Shown here: positions 34,415 through 42,455 of the stretch, piece by piece | Layout of the letters: the number at the start of each line of letters is the position of its first letter | How positions within the stretch are numbered: the stretch's first letter is position 1 | From: Proteocatella sp041738345 | GTDB taxonomy: Bacteria; Bacillota; Clostridia; Peptostreptococcales; Filifactoraceae | DNA: 64,000 nucleotides | Reading direction: 5' to 3' | Assembly: GCA_041738345.1 (NCBI GenBank) | Contig: JBGSPX010000020.1 | Coordinates: 1 to 64,000 of the forward strand | Made by a program: the position numbers and the translations under genes | Notes under the pieces: model-generated | What the model saw: the letters and a program-made list of their open reading frames with translations, nothing else | Databases searched by the model: none | Told to the model about the DNA's origin: nothing

Positions 34415-35038
34415 TTAAAATTTACCTCTCAGTTCCACAACTTTTCCAATTATTGTGACTGGTAACTCAAATATATCTTTAGCGCTATAGAATTTTGGAG
34501 GATATACATCTTGATTATTTGCAACAAGAAGTAGCCCACTATCTTGCTTTATAACCTTTTTTATAGTGGCATCACACCCGTTTATAAGTACTATCGCGAT
34601 ATCTCCAGATTCGATATCAGATTGTTTTTTGACAACAACAACATCACCGTCTTGCATTCTGGGTTCCATAGATTTTCCTGTAACTTGGAGGGCAAAGAAT
34701 TCACCAGTCTTAGCCATTTCTTTTGAAATTTCTTCATAGTCAATTATATCCTCGACAACTTCAATTGGAATTCCTGCTACAACTTTTCCTAATACAGGAA
34801 TTTTAATTCCTACAGGTTCGTCGATATTTTTTATATACATATCTAAACCTAATAAATAATCAACAGAAACATTAAAATAATTGGCTAATTTTATAATAGT
34901 ATGAGAATCAGGAGATCTTTTTCCAGATTCCCAATTAGAAATTGCGGTTTTAGTTACATCTAATACTTTTCCAAGGTCTTCTCCTCTTAGATTATTTTCA
35001 ATTCTTAACTTTCTTATATTTTCTCCAAGCTTACTCAT
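34415..35038 (-). CDS. S24-family (LexA/CI-like) repressor of the tailocin
   Basis: 207 residues from ATG 35038 (AAAGGGG upstream). Residues 3-60 are an XRE-type helix-turn-helix (T-K-T-A-I-S-N-W-E-S-G-K). Residues 75-207 are an S24 autoprotease: cleavage site A88-G89 in V-V-A-G-I, nucleophile S123 in G-K-S-M-E-P, general base K159 in A-T-I-K-K. Such proteins cut themselves on RecA filaments after DNA damage. It is divergent from the tail genes, with promoter and operators between, so it most likely keeps the tailocin silent until the SOS response. Confidence 0.93.
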   Translation of the reverse strand: MSKLGENIRKLRIENNLRGEDLGKVLDVTKTAISNWESGKRSPDSHTIIKLANYFNVSVDYLLGLDMYIKNIDEPVGIKIPVLGKVVAGIPIEVVEDIIDYEEISKEMAKTGEFFALQVTGKSMEPRMQDGDVVVVKKQSDIESGDIAIVLINGCDATIKKVIKQDSGLLLVANNQDVYPPKFYSAKDIFELPVTIIGKVVELRGKF

Positions 35039-35139
35039 AAGAATTACCCCTTTGCTAACAAAACAAATTATCAATTAATAATAATATAACATTTTATTTT
35101 CATTATGAAAACTAATATTTAGAAATTTATAAAAAAATA

Positions 35140-35168
35140 TTGACAAAAAAATTCAAATAGAATAAAAT
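35140..35168 (+). promoter_or_regulatory. Rightward early promoter of the tailocin
   Basis: TTGACA (35140-35145), 17 nt, TAAAAT (35163-35168). The expected start point (about 35175) falls inside the first operator. It would transcribe the sigma-like regulator gene. Confidence 0.8.
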
Positions 35169-35172
35169 CTTA

Positions 35173-35189
35173 GTTATCGAAAAGGTAAC
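35173..35189. promoter_or_regulatory. Repressor operator 1
   Basis: GTTATCGAAAAGGTAAC: half-sites GTTATC and GGTAAC, one mismatch from perfect symmetry, covering the predicted start of the rightward promoter. Confidence 0.7.
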
Positions 35190-35253
35190 TTGAAGCAACA
35201 ATAAGTTAATTAGACCTATATTTTATTATTATGTATATTTTTTTACCAATAGG

Positions 35254-35270
35254 GTTATCGTTTTGATAAC
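35254..35270. promoter_or_regulatory. Repressor operator 2
   Basis: GTTATCGTTTTGATAAC: perfect half-sites GTTATC/GATAAC with the same 5-nt spacer as operator 1, centred 81 bp downstream of it. The pair could allow looping or block read-through. Confidence 0.75.
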
Positions 35271-35292
35271 TAAATTAAGTTTAATACATAAT

Positions 35293-35327
35293 TTGCATTG
35301 TTTTGCATAACTAAAGAATGTTTTAAT
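35293..35327 (+). promoter_or_regulatory. Tailocin activator element, copy 1
   Basis: TTGCATTGTTTTGCATAA (35293-35310) carries two TTGCAT hexamers 10 bp apart, then AAG..TG.TTTAATT at fixed spacing. It lies about 80 bp before the sigma-like regulator gene. The same element precedes the structural operon. Confidence 0.7.
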
Positions 35328-35389
35328 TTACTTATCAAGTTAATTTTTAAATTAATTAAATTAAAAGTAAAAATAAATGGGGTGATTGT

Positions 35390-35797
35390 ATGACAGAAAT
35401 ACAGGAAAAAAAGAATTATTTATTAAGATACCACAGTATATCATTAGAAATCGAACAATTAAAATTCAGTTTAGAAAATTTACAGGATAAAGCTGAAAGA
35501 ACAACATCTATATTAAGAGATATGCCAAGTGGAGGCCAGATTGAAGATATGTCAGATTTAATAGCTAAAAAAATAGAATTAGAAAAGTATGTAAAAGAAA
35601 TGCTTTTGGCAGCGTTAGAAACAAGAATAGAGATAGAGAATGTAATTAGATTGATTTCAAATCCTGAATATAGAGCTATTTTAAGGTATAAATATATAGA
35701 AAATATGACATTTGAAGAAATTGCAGAGAAGACAATGTATTCAAATCGAAATATATATTATATGCATGATAAAGCGATAAAATCATTAACTATATAA
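35390..35797 (+). CDS. Phage sigma-region-4-like positive regulator (DUF1492/Xpf-type)
   Basis: 135 residues. The first 85 are helical, probably coiled coil. The C-terminal 45 hold a sigma-70 region 4-like helix-turn-helix: R-A-I-L-R-Y-K-Y-I, then T-F-E-E-I-A-E-K-T-M-Y-S-N-R-N-I-Y. GGGGTGATT precedes the ATG. Proteins of this type switch on late genes in PBSX-like elements. It sits between the repressor-controlled promoter and the structural operon and is flanked by the two TTGCAT elements, so it is the likely activator of both; this is inferred. Confidence 0.78.
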   Translation: MTEIQEKKNYLLRYHSISLEIEQLKFSLENLQDKAERTTSILRDMPSGGQIEDMSDLIAKKIELEKYVKEMLLAALETRIEIENVIRLISNPEYRAILRYKYIENMTFEEIAEKTMYSNRNIYYMHDKAIKSLTI

Positions 35798-35800
35798 ACG

Positions 35801-35837
35801 TTGCATTGTTTTGCATAATATAAGTGTGGTTTAATTA
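35801..35837 (+). promoter_or_regulatory. Tailocin activator element, copy 2 (structural operon promoter)
   Basis: The same 18-mer as copy 1 (35801-35818), identical, followed by AAG..TG.TTTAATT at the same spacing. A TATAAT lies at 35836-35841. It starts 3 bp after the regulator stop codon region and 133 bp before the first structural gene. Confidence 0.75.
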
Positions 35838-35933
35838 TAATAGAAAAACAAGACAATAAGCTTATTGATTTTTCTAGATTATATTAAATATAAATTGTGG
35901 CGTTGCACATTAAACACGAAGAGGAGAAATAAA

Positions 35934-36497
35934 ATGAAAGTTCAAAAAGCCGGCAAAAAGTTAATTTTTATACCAAAATATAGATTTGATTATATCAATA
36001 ACCAAAAAAAAGCGCTTGAAAAAAAAGTAGAATTATTAACAACGATTATTTTAGATCTAAAATTAAATAATAGAAATAGGACAAATATTATGGTAAAAGA
36101 ATTAAACAACTCTATAGGAAACTTACTAAATGAAATATTACCGGGAGCTTCGATATATTATGAAAATGTAAATTTAGAATTAAAGAAACCTTCATTTTTT
36201 GTAATATGTAATGCTTCGAAGATAACCCAAAAGAATAATGGAATATTTGAAACTGAATTAAATTATAAAGTAAAGTTTATTACAGACAAAGAAAATTATT
36301 ATGAAGAGTTTTATAAAGTAAGCATAGAATTACTAAAGCGTATAAATTTTGTAGATGAGATTAAAGTGATAGATAAGTCAACTGAAATACTTGAGGAAAA
36401 CCTGTACTTTAATTTTAAACTTAAAGTTAGAGAGAGAAATTCTGATGAATTTATACCAATGAATAAGTTAAGCACAAATGCAGATTATGAACAATAG
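35934..36497 (+). CDS. Phage tail terminator-like protein (DUF6838 type)
   Basis: 187 residues from ATG 35934 (AAGAGGAG upstream). An N-terminal basic helical extension of about 60 residues precedes the alpha/beta domain: I-Y-Y-E-N-V-x-L-E-L-K-K-P-S-F-F-V, then L-N-Y-K-V-K-F, as in tail-completion proteins that precede the sheath gene in Clostridium tail clusters. It probably caps the tube. The first structural gene of the operon. Confidence 0.65.
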   Translation: MKVQKAGKKLIFIPKYRFDYINNQKKALEKKVELLTTIILDLKLNNRNRTNIMVKELNNSIGNLLNEILPGASIYYENVNLELKKPSFFVICNASKITQKNNGIFETELNYKVKFITDKENYYEEFYKVSIELLKRINFVDEIKVIDKSTEILEENLYFNFKLKVRERNSDEFIPMNKLSTNADYEQ

Positions 36498-36516
36498 AAG
36501 GGAGAACAGAATAATT

Positions 36517-37542
36517 ATGTGGAATTCGCAAAACAAAACACTTCCAGGATGTTATATAAACTTTTTAACAAATACTCCTCTTAGCATTATACCTGGAGAA
36601 AGAGGAACCGTATTATTACTACAAGAAATGAGTACAGGAGAAGACTGTAAAATATATACAAATACAGCTTCTTATTCAGAAATGCCAGAAGGGGTAGTAG
36701 CTGAAGATAAACTTCTTTTAAATGAAGCTTTAAAAGGAGCAAAAACAGTAAAGGTATATAAACTTCCAAAGACTCACAGCACAGAAGCCGTTGAAGCTGC
36801 ACTTAATACACTAAAAACTATTGGGTTTGATGTAATTTGTTATCCATATGCAAACGATGCAAACAAGCAGATAATTACTAGATGGATAAAATCAATGAGA
36901 GATGAAGAAGGAAGAAAAATACAGGCAGTGCTTGAAAATTGTGCAGCAGATTCAGAAGCTGTAATAAATGTTGTTCAAGGCGTAAAGCTTTCAGATGGAA
37001 CAGTGCTTACAGCAGCACAAAATACAGCTTGGGTATCTGGAATTACAGCAGGTGCATATATAAATAAATCAAATACAAATCAAAAGTATATTGGGGCAGT
37101 AGATGTAGTTCCTAAGATGACAAAATCAGAAATGGAAGCAGCTATAGAAGCAGGAAAATTTGTATTCAAAACAGATAGTGTAGGTAATGTATATTCTGTT
37201 TATGATATAAACTCATTTACAACATTTACTTCAGAAAAAGGTAAGATGTTTAGAAAAAATAGAGTGGTAAGGGTTATAGATGGAATAAACAATGACATTG
37301 TAAGCATCTTCGAATCTAATTATGTGGGAAAAGAAGATAACAATGCAGAAGGTAGAAGTAAGTTTAGAGCAGTGCTTATAGACTATTTCAAAGAACTTCA
37401 AAGATTAAATGCTGTACAGAATTTTGATACAGAAGATGTAAAGGTTCTGCCGGGGATAGATAAAGATGCAATTATTATAAATTGCAACATTCAACCAGTA
37501 GACAGTGTGGAAAAAATATATATGAAAGTATCACTTAGTTAG
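36517..37542 (+). CDS. xkdK: Contractile tail sheath protein (XkdK-like)
   Basis: 341 residues from ATG 36517; the longer frame overlaps the previous gene. Pattern: P-G-C-Y-I-N-F near the N-terminus, then the domain with I-T-A-G-A-Y-I-N-K-S-N-T and C-terminal F-R-A-V-L-I-D-Y-F-K-E-L-Q, the hallmark end of Myoviridae-type sheath proteins. It is shorter than PBSX XkdK (about 466), close to diffocin sheaths. Its presence shows that the tail is contractile. Confidence 0.9.
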   Translation: MWNSQNKTLPGCYINFLTNTPLSIIPGERGTVLLLQEMSTGEDCKIYTNTASYSEMPEGVVAEDKLLLNEALKGAKTVKVYKLPKTHSTEAVEAALNTLKTIGFDVICYPYANDANKQIITRWIKSMRDEEGRKIQAVLENCAADSEAVINVVQGVKLSDGTVLTAAQNTAWVSGITAGAYINKSNTNQKYIGAVDVVPKMTKSEMEAAIEAGKFVFKTDSVGNVYSVYDINSFTTFTSEKGKMFRKNRVVRVIDGINNDIVSIFESNYVGKEDNNAEGRSKFRAVLIDYFKELQRLNAVQNFDTEDVKVLPGIDKDAIIINCNIQPVDSVEKIYMKVSLS

Positions 37543-37553
37543 GAGGACGAAAT

Positions 37554-38030
37554 ATGGCTGGAAATTACACTAGATTATCAGATACACTTACTTCATCAGA
37601 GGGAAGTGCATTTATAACAAGAGATGGTCAAAATAGACCGATGTTTGAACTATCATCAATAAAAGCAAATATAGAGCTTAAAATAATAGCAAGGAGAATG
37701 CTTGGTCACAGAATGACACAGCATAAAGTAATAGGAGGAGAAGGAAAGGGAAGTTGTACACTTTATCTTATGAACTCAGACCACTTAAGAGCAGCGCAGG
37801 AATATATCAAAAATGGAAGAATGGAAAATATTTCTATACAACTTAGAAATGTGGACAATCAGTCTACGGTAGGAACTCAAGATGTAACATTAAGGAATGT
37901 TGTATTTAATACTCTGCCTATAACATCACTGGATGATCAATCAGAAGATCCAATCACAATAGAAACAGAATTTACATTTGACGATATGGATGTACTGGAA
38001 ATGTTTAAAACACCAGAAAATTACAGATAA
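37554..38030 (+). CDS. xkdM: Tail tube protein (XkdM-like)
   Basis: 158 residues. L-S-S-I-K-A-N-I-E-L near residue 30, G-H-R-M-T-Q-H-K-V-I-G-G-E-G-K-G-S-C-T and C-terminal F-T-F-D-D-M-D-V-L are typical of XkdM/gp19-like tubes of PBSX-type tails. AGGAGGACG before ATG, 11 bp after the sheath. Confidence 0.9.
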   Translation: MAGNYTRLSDTLTSSEGSAFITRDGQNRPMFELSSIKANIELKIIARRMLGHRMTQHKVIGGEGKGSCTLYLMNSDHLRAAQEYIKNGRMENISIQLRNVDNQSTVGTQDVTLRNVVFNTLPITSLDDQSEDPITIETEFTFDDMDVLEMFKTPENYR

Positions 38031-38155
38031 TAAAGAAAAATAAAAAAAAATAAAAAAAAATAAAAAATACTAAAAGTCAAAATTGGACTTTAACTTAAAA
38101 TTTATCTATGGCCTCAGTAAACTTACTGGGGCTTTTAATTTAAAAGGAGAAAAAT
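38031..38155 (+). terminator. A-rich spacer with attenuator hairpin between tube and chaperone genes
   Basis: The first 40 bases are a (TAAAAAAAAA)-like run. A small hairpin follows (38073-38078/38086-38091). A stronger stem is GCCTCAGTAA (38111-38120) with TTACTGGGGC (38123-38132), one G-U pair, followed by TTTTAATTT. It probably trims transcription so that sheath and tube exceed downstream minor proteins. Confidence 0.6.
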
Positions 38156-38554
38156 ATGAAAAATTTAAATGCATTTTTAAACCCAGTAAAAGTAGGAGAA
38201 AAAGAAGTTGTTGTTTCTAAGAGATTTATGTCAGAGGGAAAAGTAGTACCATTTGTAATAAAACCTATAAATCAAAAGCAAAATGAAGCTATAATAAAGC
38301 TTTATACAAAAATGGGGCCAGGAGGAGCTTCTTTAGATCAAATAGGATATATGCATGCCGTAACAGCAGCTGCAGTTGTATTCCCAGACTTAAAAGATGC
38401 TGAACTTCAAAAAGCATATGATGTGATAGGAGAAACAGAAACCCTTAAGGCGATGCTTCTTGTTGGTGAATTCGCAGTACTTTCAGAAGAGGTACAAAAA
38501 CTATCTGGTTTAAATAATGATTTAAATGAGCTTATAGAAGAAGCAAAAAACTAA
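38156..38554 (+). CDS. xkdN: Tail assembly chaperone, short form (XkdN-like, gpG)
   Basis: 132 residues, helical, with the XkdN pattern L-N-A-F-L-N-P-V-K near the start and V-V-F-P-D-L-K-D-A-E-L-Q. These chaperones bind the tape measure during tail assembly. The last codons, GCA AAA AAC before TAA, form the slippery heptamer A-AAA-AAC. AAAGGAG precedes the ATG. See the frameshifted long form. Confidence 0.88.
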   Translation: MKNLNAFLNPVKVGEKEVVVSKRFMSEGKVVPFVIKPINQKQNEAIIKLYTKMGPGGASLDQIGYMHAVTAAAVVFPDLKDAELQKAYDVIGETETLKAMLLVGEFAVLSEEVQKLSGLNNDLNELIEEAKN

Positions 38555-38733
38555 TAGAGCGGGGTGATGCTGAATATTGTTTAGCACACTTCGCACTTCA
38601 AAAACTTCGTATAACGCCCTCAGAACTTATGGATATGACTAACGAAGAACGAGCATTTATTTATGCTTCCATAATGACGAGGGTAGAATCAGAAAAAAAA
38701 GAAGCAGATAAAATAAAAAATGGAAGGAGGTAA
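38156..38733 (+). CDS. Tail assembly chaperone, -1 frameshift product (gpGT-like)
   Basis: A -1 slip at A-AAA-AAC (38545-38551) continues without a stop as ...K-K-L-I-E-R-G-D-A-E-Y-C-L-A-H-F-A-L-Q to TAA 38731-38733, giving about 192 residues. The extension contains S-E-L-M-D-M-T-N-E-E-R-A-F-I, the typical T-domain pattern of XkdN-type chaperones, and has no start or ribosome site of its own. A bulged stem (38564-38574 with 38580-38589) lies 12 nt after the slip site and could stimulate it. Confidence 0.85.
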
Positions 38734-38738
38734 AGGAA

Positions 38739-40505
38739 ATGTCAAATGTAAATATATTACAGCAAAACATGACACAAGTAAATAAAAATTTAAACATTAT
38801 GCAGAACAATTTAATTAAAACCAATAATATAACCAAGAACATATATAAAAATAATAATAAAAGTATTTCTAAATTTAGCAATAACAAGTTTAACGGTTCT
38901 CTTTCAATAAATTTTAGTAAGGTTAATAATGTGGTTCAATCAAATAATGACAGTGGAGAGAGTAAAGGTGGATTTGATATAGCAGGAAGTTTAGGAACTT
39001 TGAGTAATATGGCGACTGTTGCAGATAGTTATATAAATACATCGGCAAGACTCGCAATGGTAAATGATGGAAAACAAACTGATGGAGCGCTTCAAGATAA
39101 AGTATTTCAAACGGCACAACGGTCAGGGGTTTCTTATCAGAATACAGCAGATATGATGTCTAAAATGGCGTTAGCGCCTGGGTTTAACAGCAATAATGAA
39201 GCTTTAAGTTTTACAGAACTTGCACAAAAATCAATGAAAATAGGAGGCGGCTCTGAGGCAAATAGAGAAGCAGCGACAAGTACTTTAACTGATGCTATGT
39301 CTTCTGGAGGACTTAGTGGAGAAGGTTTTGGAAATATTTTACAAAATGCACCAATGATAGCAGAGGCTATGGCAAGTTACACAGGAAAAACGAATGAAGA
39401 ACTGCAAAGTATGGCAGAACAAGGACTTATAACTGCTGATGTTATAAAGAATTCGATGTTTGCTTCATCAGAAGCTATTGAAAGTAAGTTTCAAGAGACA
39501 CCCAAAACATTTCAAGATGCTTGGACTCAGATATCTAATGTTGCGGTTAAATCATTATTACCTCTTGTAGACATAATAAATGAAGTTATTAATTCAGAGG
39601 GATTTAGTCAACTGATAGATAATATATGTGTAGGGATAGATCTTGTGGCAGGAGCTATTTTATGGGTAGTTCAAACTATTCAAACATATTGGGATTTCTT
39701 TGGACCACTTATAGCAGGAATGACAATAGCTGTTGCACTTTTAGCTATACAGTGGATGGCAGTATGTTGGCCTGTGTTAGCAGTTGGAGCAGCAATTGCT
39801 TGGTTAATATATATGTTTAATGCTTGTGGAATAACATTTAGAGATGTATTTTGTTTTATATGTGGAGCAGTAGAGGCACTAAAAGTTATTTTTTATAATC
39901 TTGGAGTATGTATAAATAATGTATTTGTAGAGATACAAGAAGTTATATACAAAATTTTCACTGGAATAGTTAATGGTGCGCTTAACAAGATAAATGAGGG
40001 TTTACTTTGGAGCAATAAGTATCTTGGCACAACATATACTACATTCGGGACATTTGATGATTATGATGATAGTAAATACAGGGATTATAAAGATGTTAAA
40101 GATGCATATAATTTAGGTAAGGAAAAAGGCGGGAATTTATTTGATAATGCATTAAAAAAGGTTAGTGGTGAAAAAAATACATTTAAAATTCCTAATATTA
40201 ATAACTTGAGTACGGGTCAATCTCAAATGACATCGTTACAAAACAACAGCAACAATAATAATATAAACAATAATAGTAGTAATGAAACTGACTCACAAGT
40301 TAATATGTCCAATAAAGATAAGGATTATTTAAGAGAAATGGCAGAAAGAAGCTATATAAATAACTTTGCGACAACGACACTTGCACCAAATATAAGTGTT
40401 GTATTTGAAGGCTCAGGAAACACATCAAATGATGATAAATTAGCCAAGAGAATAAGTAAAATCCTTACCGAACAAATAGCAATGGTTGCAGAGGGGGTGT
40501 ATTAG
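38739..40505 (+). CDS. Tape measure protein (short)
   Basis: 588 residues. An Asn/Lys-rich N-terminus (1-65) is followed by the conserved tape-measure N-terminal domain (about 75-280: Y-I-N-T-S-A-R-L-A-M-V-N-D-G, G-E-G-F-G-N-I-L-Q-N-A-P, I-T-A-D-V-I-K), hydrophobic helices (about 300-400) and a polar Asn-rich tail. At about 0.15 nm per residue the tail would be near 85-90 nm, much shorter than that of PBSX (tape measure over 1,300 residues). GGAGGTAAAGG precedes the ATG. Confidence 0.85.
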   Translation: MSNVNILQQNMTQVNKNLNIMQNNLIKTNNITKNIYKNNNKSISKFSNNKFNGSLSINFSKVNNVVQSNNDSGESKGGFDIAGSLGTLSNMATVADSYINTSARLAMVNDGKQTDGALQDKVFQTAQRSGVSYQNTADMMSKMALAPGFNSNNEALSFTELAQKSMKIGGGSEANREAATSTLTDAMSSGGLSGEGFGNILQNAPMIAEAMASYTGKTNEELQSMAEQGLITADVIKNSMFASSEAIESKFQETPKTFQDAWTQISNVAVKSLLPLVDIINEVINSEGFSQLIDNICVGIDLVAGAILWVVQTIQTYWDFFGPLIAGMTIAVALLAIQWMAVCWPVLAVGAAIAWLIYMFNACGITFRDVFCFICGAVEALKVIFYNLGVCINNVFVEIQEVIYKIFTGIVNGALNKINEGLLWSNKYLGTTYTTFGTFDDYDDSKYRDYKDVKDAYNLGKEKGGNLFDNALKKVSGEKNTFKIPNINNLSTGQSQMTSLQNNSNNNNINNNSSNETDSQVNMSNKDKDYLREMAERSYINNFATTTLAPNISVVFEGSGNTSNDDKLAKRISKILTEQIAMVAEGVY

Positions 40506-40506
40506 A

Positions 40507-41175
40507 ATGGGATATGCGATATTTTTTGATAAAGACAATGTAACCTATAGACTGCCTGTAAATCCAGAGGAAATAAAAGTGGAAAACAAGCTTTCGTTTG
40601 AAACTTTTGAAGTATTAAAACTTGGACAAGTTGCAATACCATCATTTGAAGAACTTAAAAAATATAGTTTTGAAGTAGAAATTCCATCACAGCCATATTT
40701 TTATTCCGAAACTCCAAATCAGTTTTTAGGATGTGAAGAATACGAAAAAGTATTTGAAAGCTGGATGAAAAGTAAAGAACCAATAAGATTTATTGCTTCA
40801 AATGGAATAACCTCAGATATAAATACTTTGGTTTTAATGAGTTACGACACTGTAGAAAAATCAGGAGAAGAAGGAGATAAGTACTTTAGCATAGAGCTTA
40901 CAGAATACAAGGAGTTTTCAAGTAAAATTATTGTTAAAGACACTGAAAAGAAAGATACAAGTAAAAACAAATCACAGACAAAGTCTGAAAAAAAAGAAAG
41001 AAAAAATCCTAATAAACCAAAAGAATATATTGTAAAAAAAGGAGATTCACTTTGGTATATTGCAAAAAAAATGTATGGAGATGGAAGAAAATATACGGTT
41101 ATTGCAAATGCAAATAAAAAAATAATAAAAAATCCAAATCTTATATATCCAGGGCAAAGGCTGGTGATTCCATAG
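40507..41175 (+). CDS. xkdP: LysM baseplate protein (XkdP-like)
   Basis: 222 residues from ATG 40507, right after the tape measure stop, with GAGGGGGTG upstream. The N-terminal 130 residues are the XkdP baseplate-hub domain; a Lys/Ser linker leads to a C-terminal LysM motif (Y-I-V-K-K-G-D-S-L-W-Y-I-A ... L-I-Y-P-G-Q-R-L-V-I-P). In contractile tails it bridges hub and tube end. Confidence 0.92.
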   Translation: MGYAIFFDKDNVTYRLPVNPEEIKVENKLSFETFEVLKLGQVAIPSFEELKKYSFEVEIPSQPYFYSETPNQFLGCEEYEKVFESWMKSKEPIRFIASNGITSDINTLVLMSYDTVEKSGEEGDKYFSIELTEYKEFSSKIIVKDTEKKDTSKNKSQTKSEKKERKNPNKPKEYIVKKGDSLWYIAKKMYGDGRKYTVIANANKKIIKNPNLIYPGQRLVIP

Positions 41176-42108
41176 ATGTCAGCAGAATTATTTGTAAAAA
41201 TAGGACAAGATGTATACGATATAAGCGAATCTATTACAAGTGTAAAATTTTCTGAAACAATAAATGAAGGACCATCAAAACTAAGCTTTAAAATGCTCGA
41301 TACTGGTTTAAAAATAGAAAATGGAAGCTGTGTATATTTTAAATATGATGGAGCTGAAATATTTTATGGATATATATTCAAAATAGATGATGGAAATGGT
41401 CCAGAGATAGACTGTACAGCATATGATCAGCTTAGATATCTAAAAGTAAAGAAATCTTTTGTGCTAAACAAAAAGACTGCGGGAAGATTTATAAAAGAGG
41501 TATGCTATATGTTTAAGATGAAATGGGGACATATAGCAGATACTAAATATGTAATTCCGCTTACAAGTTATAGCAGTCAAACCTTTCTTGATGTATTCAT
41601 AGATATTATGAAGCAAACTTTTGTTGGAACTAATGAATATTATATATTTAGAGATGAGTTTGGAAAAGTAAGTCTTAGAAATCTTAAAGAGTTGGAACTT
41701 AATCTTGTTATTGGAGATAGTTCACTTTGTTATGATTATAGTAGAAGTTTTAGTATAGATGGAGAAACCTATAATAAAATAACATATTTAAACGAAGCAG
41801 GAGAGCGTATAGGTGAGTTTGACGATTTGGAAACTCAAAAAAAATGGGGAGTTTTAAAAAAATATGAAGTATTAAAAGAAGACATAGAGCCTGCACAGCT
41901 TGAAAAAATAGGAAAGAATATGTTGGCATTGTATAACAAAGAAGAACAAACTTTAGATATAAAGTGTATTGGAGATAAAAGAGTAAGAGCAGGAAGCAGT
42001 TTTTATCTTGACATAGGTGATAAAAATATAAATCGTAATGCGATAATAAAATCGGTTTCACATGAATTTACGCCTGTTCATACTATGGATTTGGAGGTGA
42101 TGATTTGA
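41176..42108 (+). CDS. xkdQ: Baseplate hub protein (XkdQ / gp27-gpD type)
   Basis: 310 residues, beta-rich, with F-S-E-T-I-N-E-G-P-S-K-L-S-F near residue 25, Y-D-Q-L-R-Y-L-K at about 76 and C-terminal S-V-S-H-E-F-T-P-V-H-T-M-D-L. This is the XkdQ pattern. It starts directly after xkdP and overlaps the next gene by 4 bp (TTGA). Confidence 0.9.
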   Translation: MSAELFVKIGQDVYDISESITSVKFSETINEGPSKLSFKMLDTGLKIENGSCVYFKYDGAEIFYGYIFKIDDGNGPEIDCTAYDQLRYLKVKKSFVLNKKTAGRFIKEVCYMFKMKWGHIADTKYVIPLTSYSSQTFLDVFIDIMKQTFVGTNEYYIFRDEFGKVSLRNLKELELNLVIGDSSLCYDYSRSFSIDGETYNKITYLNEAGERIGEFDDLETQKKWGVLKKYEVLKEDIEPAQLEKIGKNMLALYNKEEQTLDIKCIGDKRVRAGSSFYLDIGDKNINRNAIIKSVSHEFTPVHTMDLEVMI

Positions 42109-42455
42109 TAAATGAAGTAAAAACTGTAGTAAAAAACTATCTTGATTCAATTATGCCTACAAAAATTTTAACTGGGAAAGTAGTGAATATTTCTCCACTT
42201 GAAATAAATATAGGAAATGAATTTACGATACCAGAACAGCTCATATATGTTCCAACATGGCTTAAGGATGGCTATAGTTCGGAAACTACTCATTTTCATA
42301 AGACGGAAGAAAGTAATAGGCATTTTCATACGGTTTTAGATTCGGGCAAACATAATCATCAAATATATTTCAAATTAAAAAAAGGTGATGATTTAATCCT
42401 TCTTAGAAACTGGGGAGGACAAAAATATTTTGTATTGGATGTGATGAAAAAATGA
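42105..42455 (+). CDS. xkdR: His-rich DUF2577 protein, probable spike/hub cap (XkdR-like)
   Basis: 116 residues. The OB-like fold (L-T-G-K-V-V-N-I-S-P-L-E-I-N-I) matches XkdR/DUF2577. Between residues 65 and 87 it carries three histidine pairs (H-F-H, H-F-H, H-N-H), a candidate metal site recalling the metal-tipped spikes of contractile tails. TTG start overlapping xkdQ, GGAGGTGATG upstream. Confidence 0.75.
   Translation: MINEVKTVVKNYLDSIMPTKILTGKVVNISPLEINIGNEFTIPEQLIYVPTWLKDGYSSETTHFHKTEESNRHFHTVLDSGKHNHQIYFKLKKGDDLILLRNWGGQKYFVLDVMKK

Noticed and set aside
7631..35270. Shared GTTATCGTTTT word between the ArsR operator (near 7631) and tailocin operator 2 (near 35254), suggesting cross-regulation.
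   Set aside because: Only an 11-base match; the two palindromes differ in length and symmetry and are bound by unrelated repressor families, so chance in A/T-rich DNA is more likely.
35854..35867. CAATAAGCTTATTG palindrome in the tail-operon leader.
   Set aside because: No loop, short, and followed by only a modest T run; it cannot be assigned as terminator or operator.
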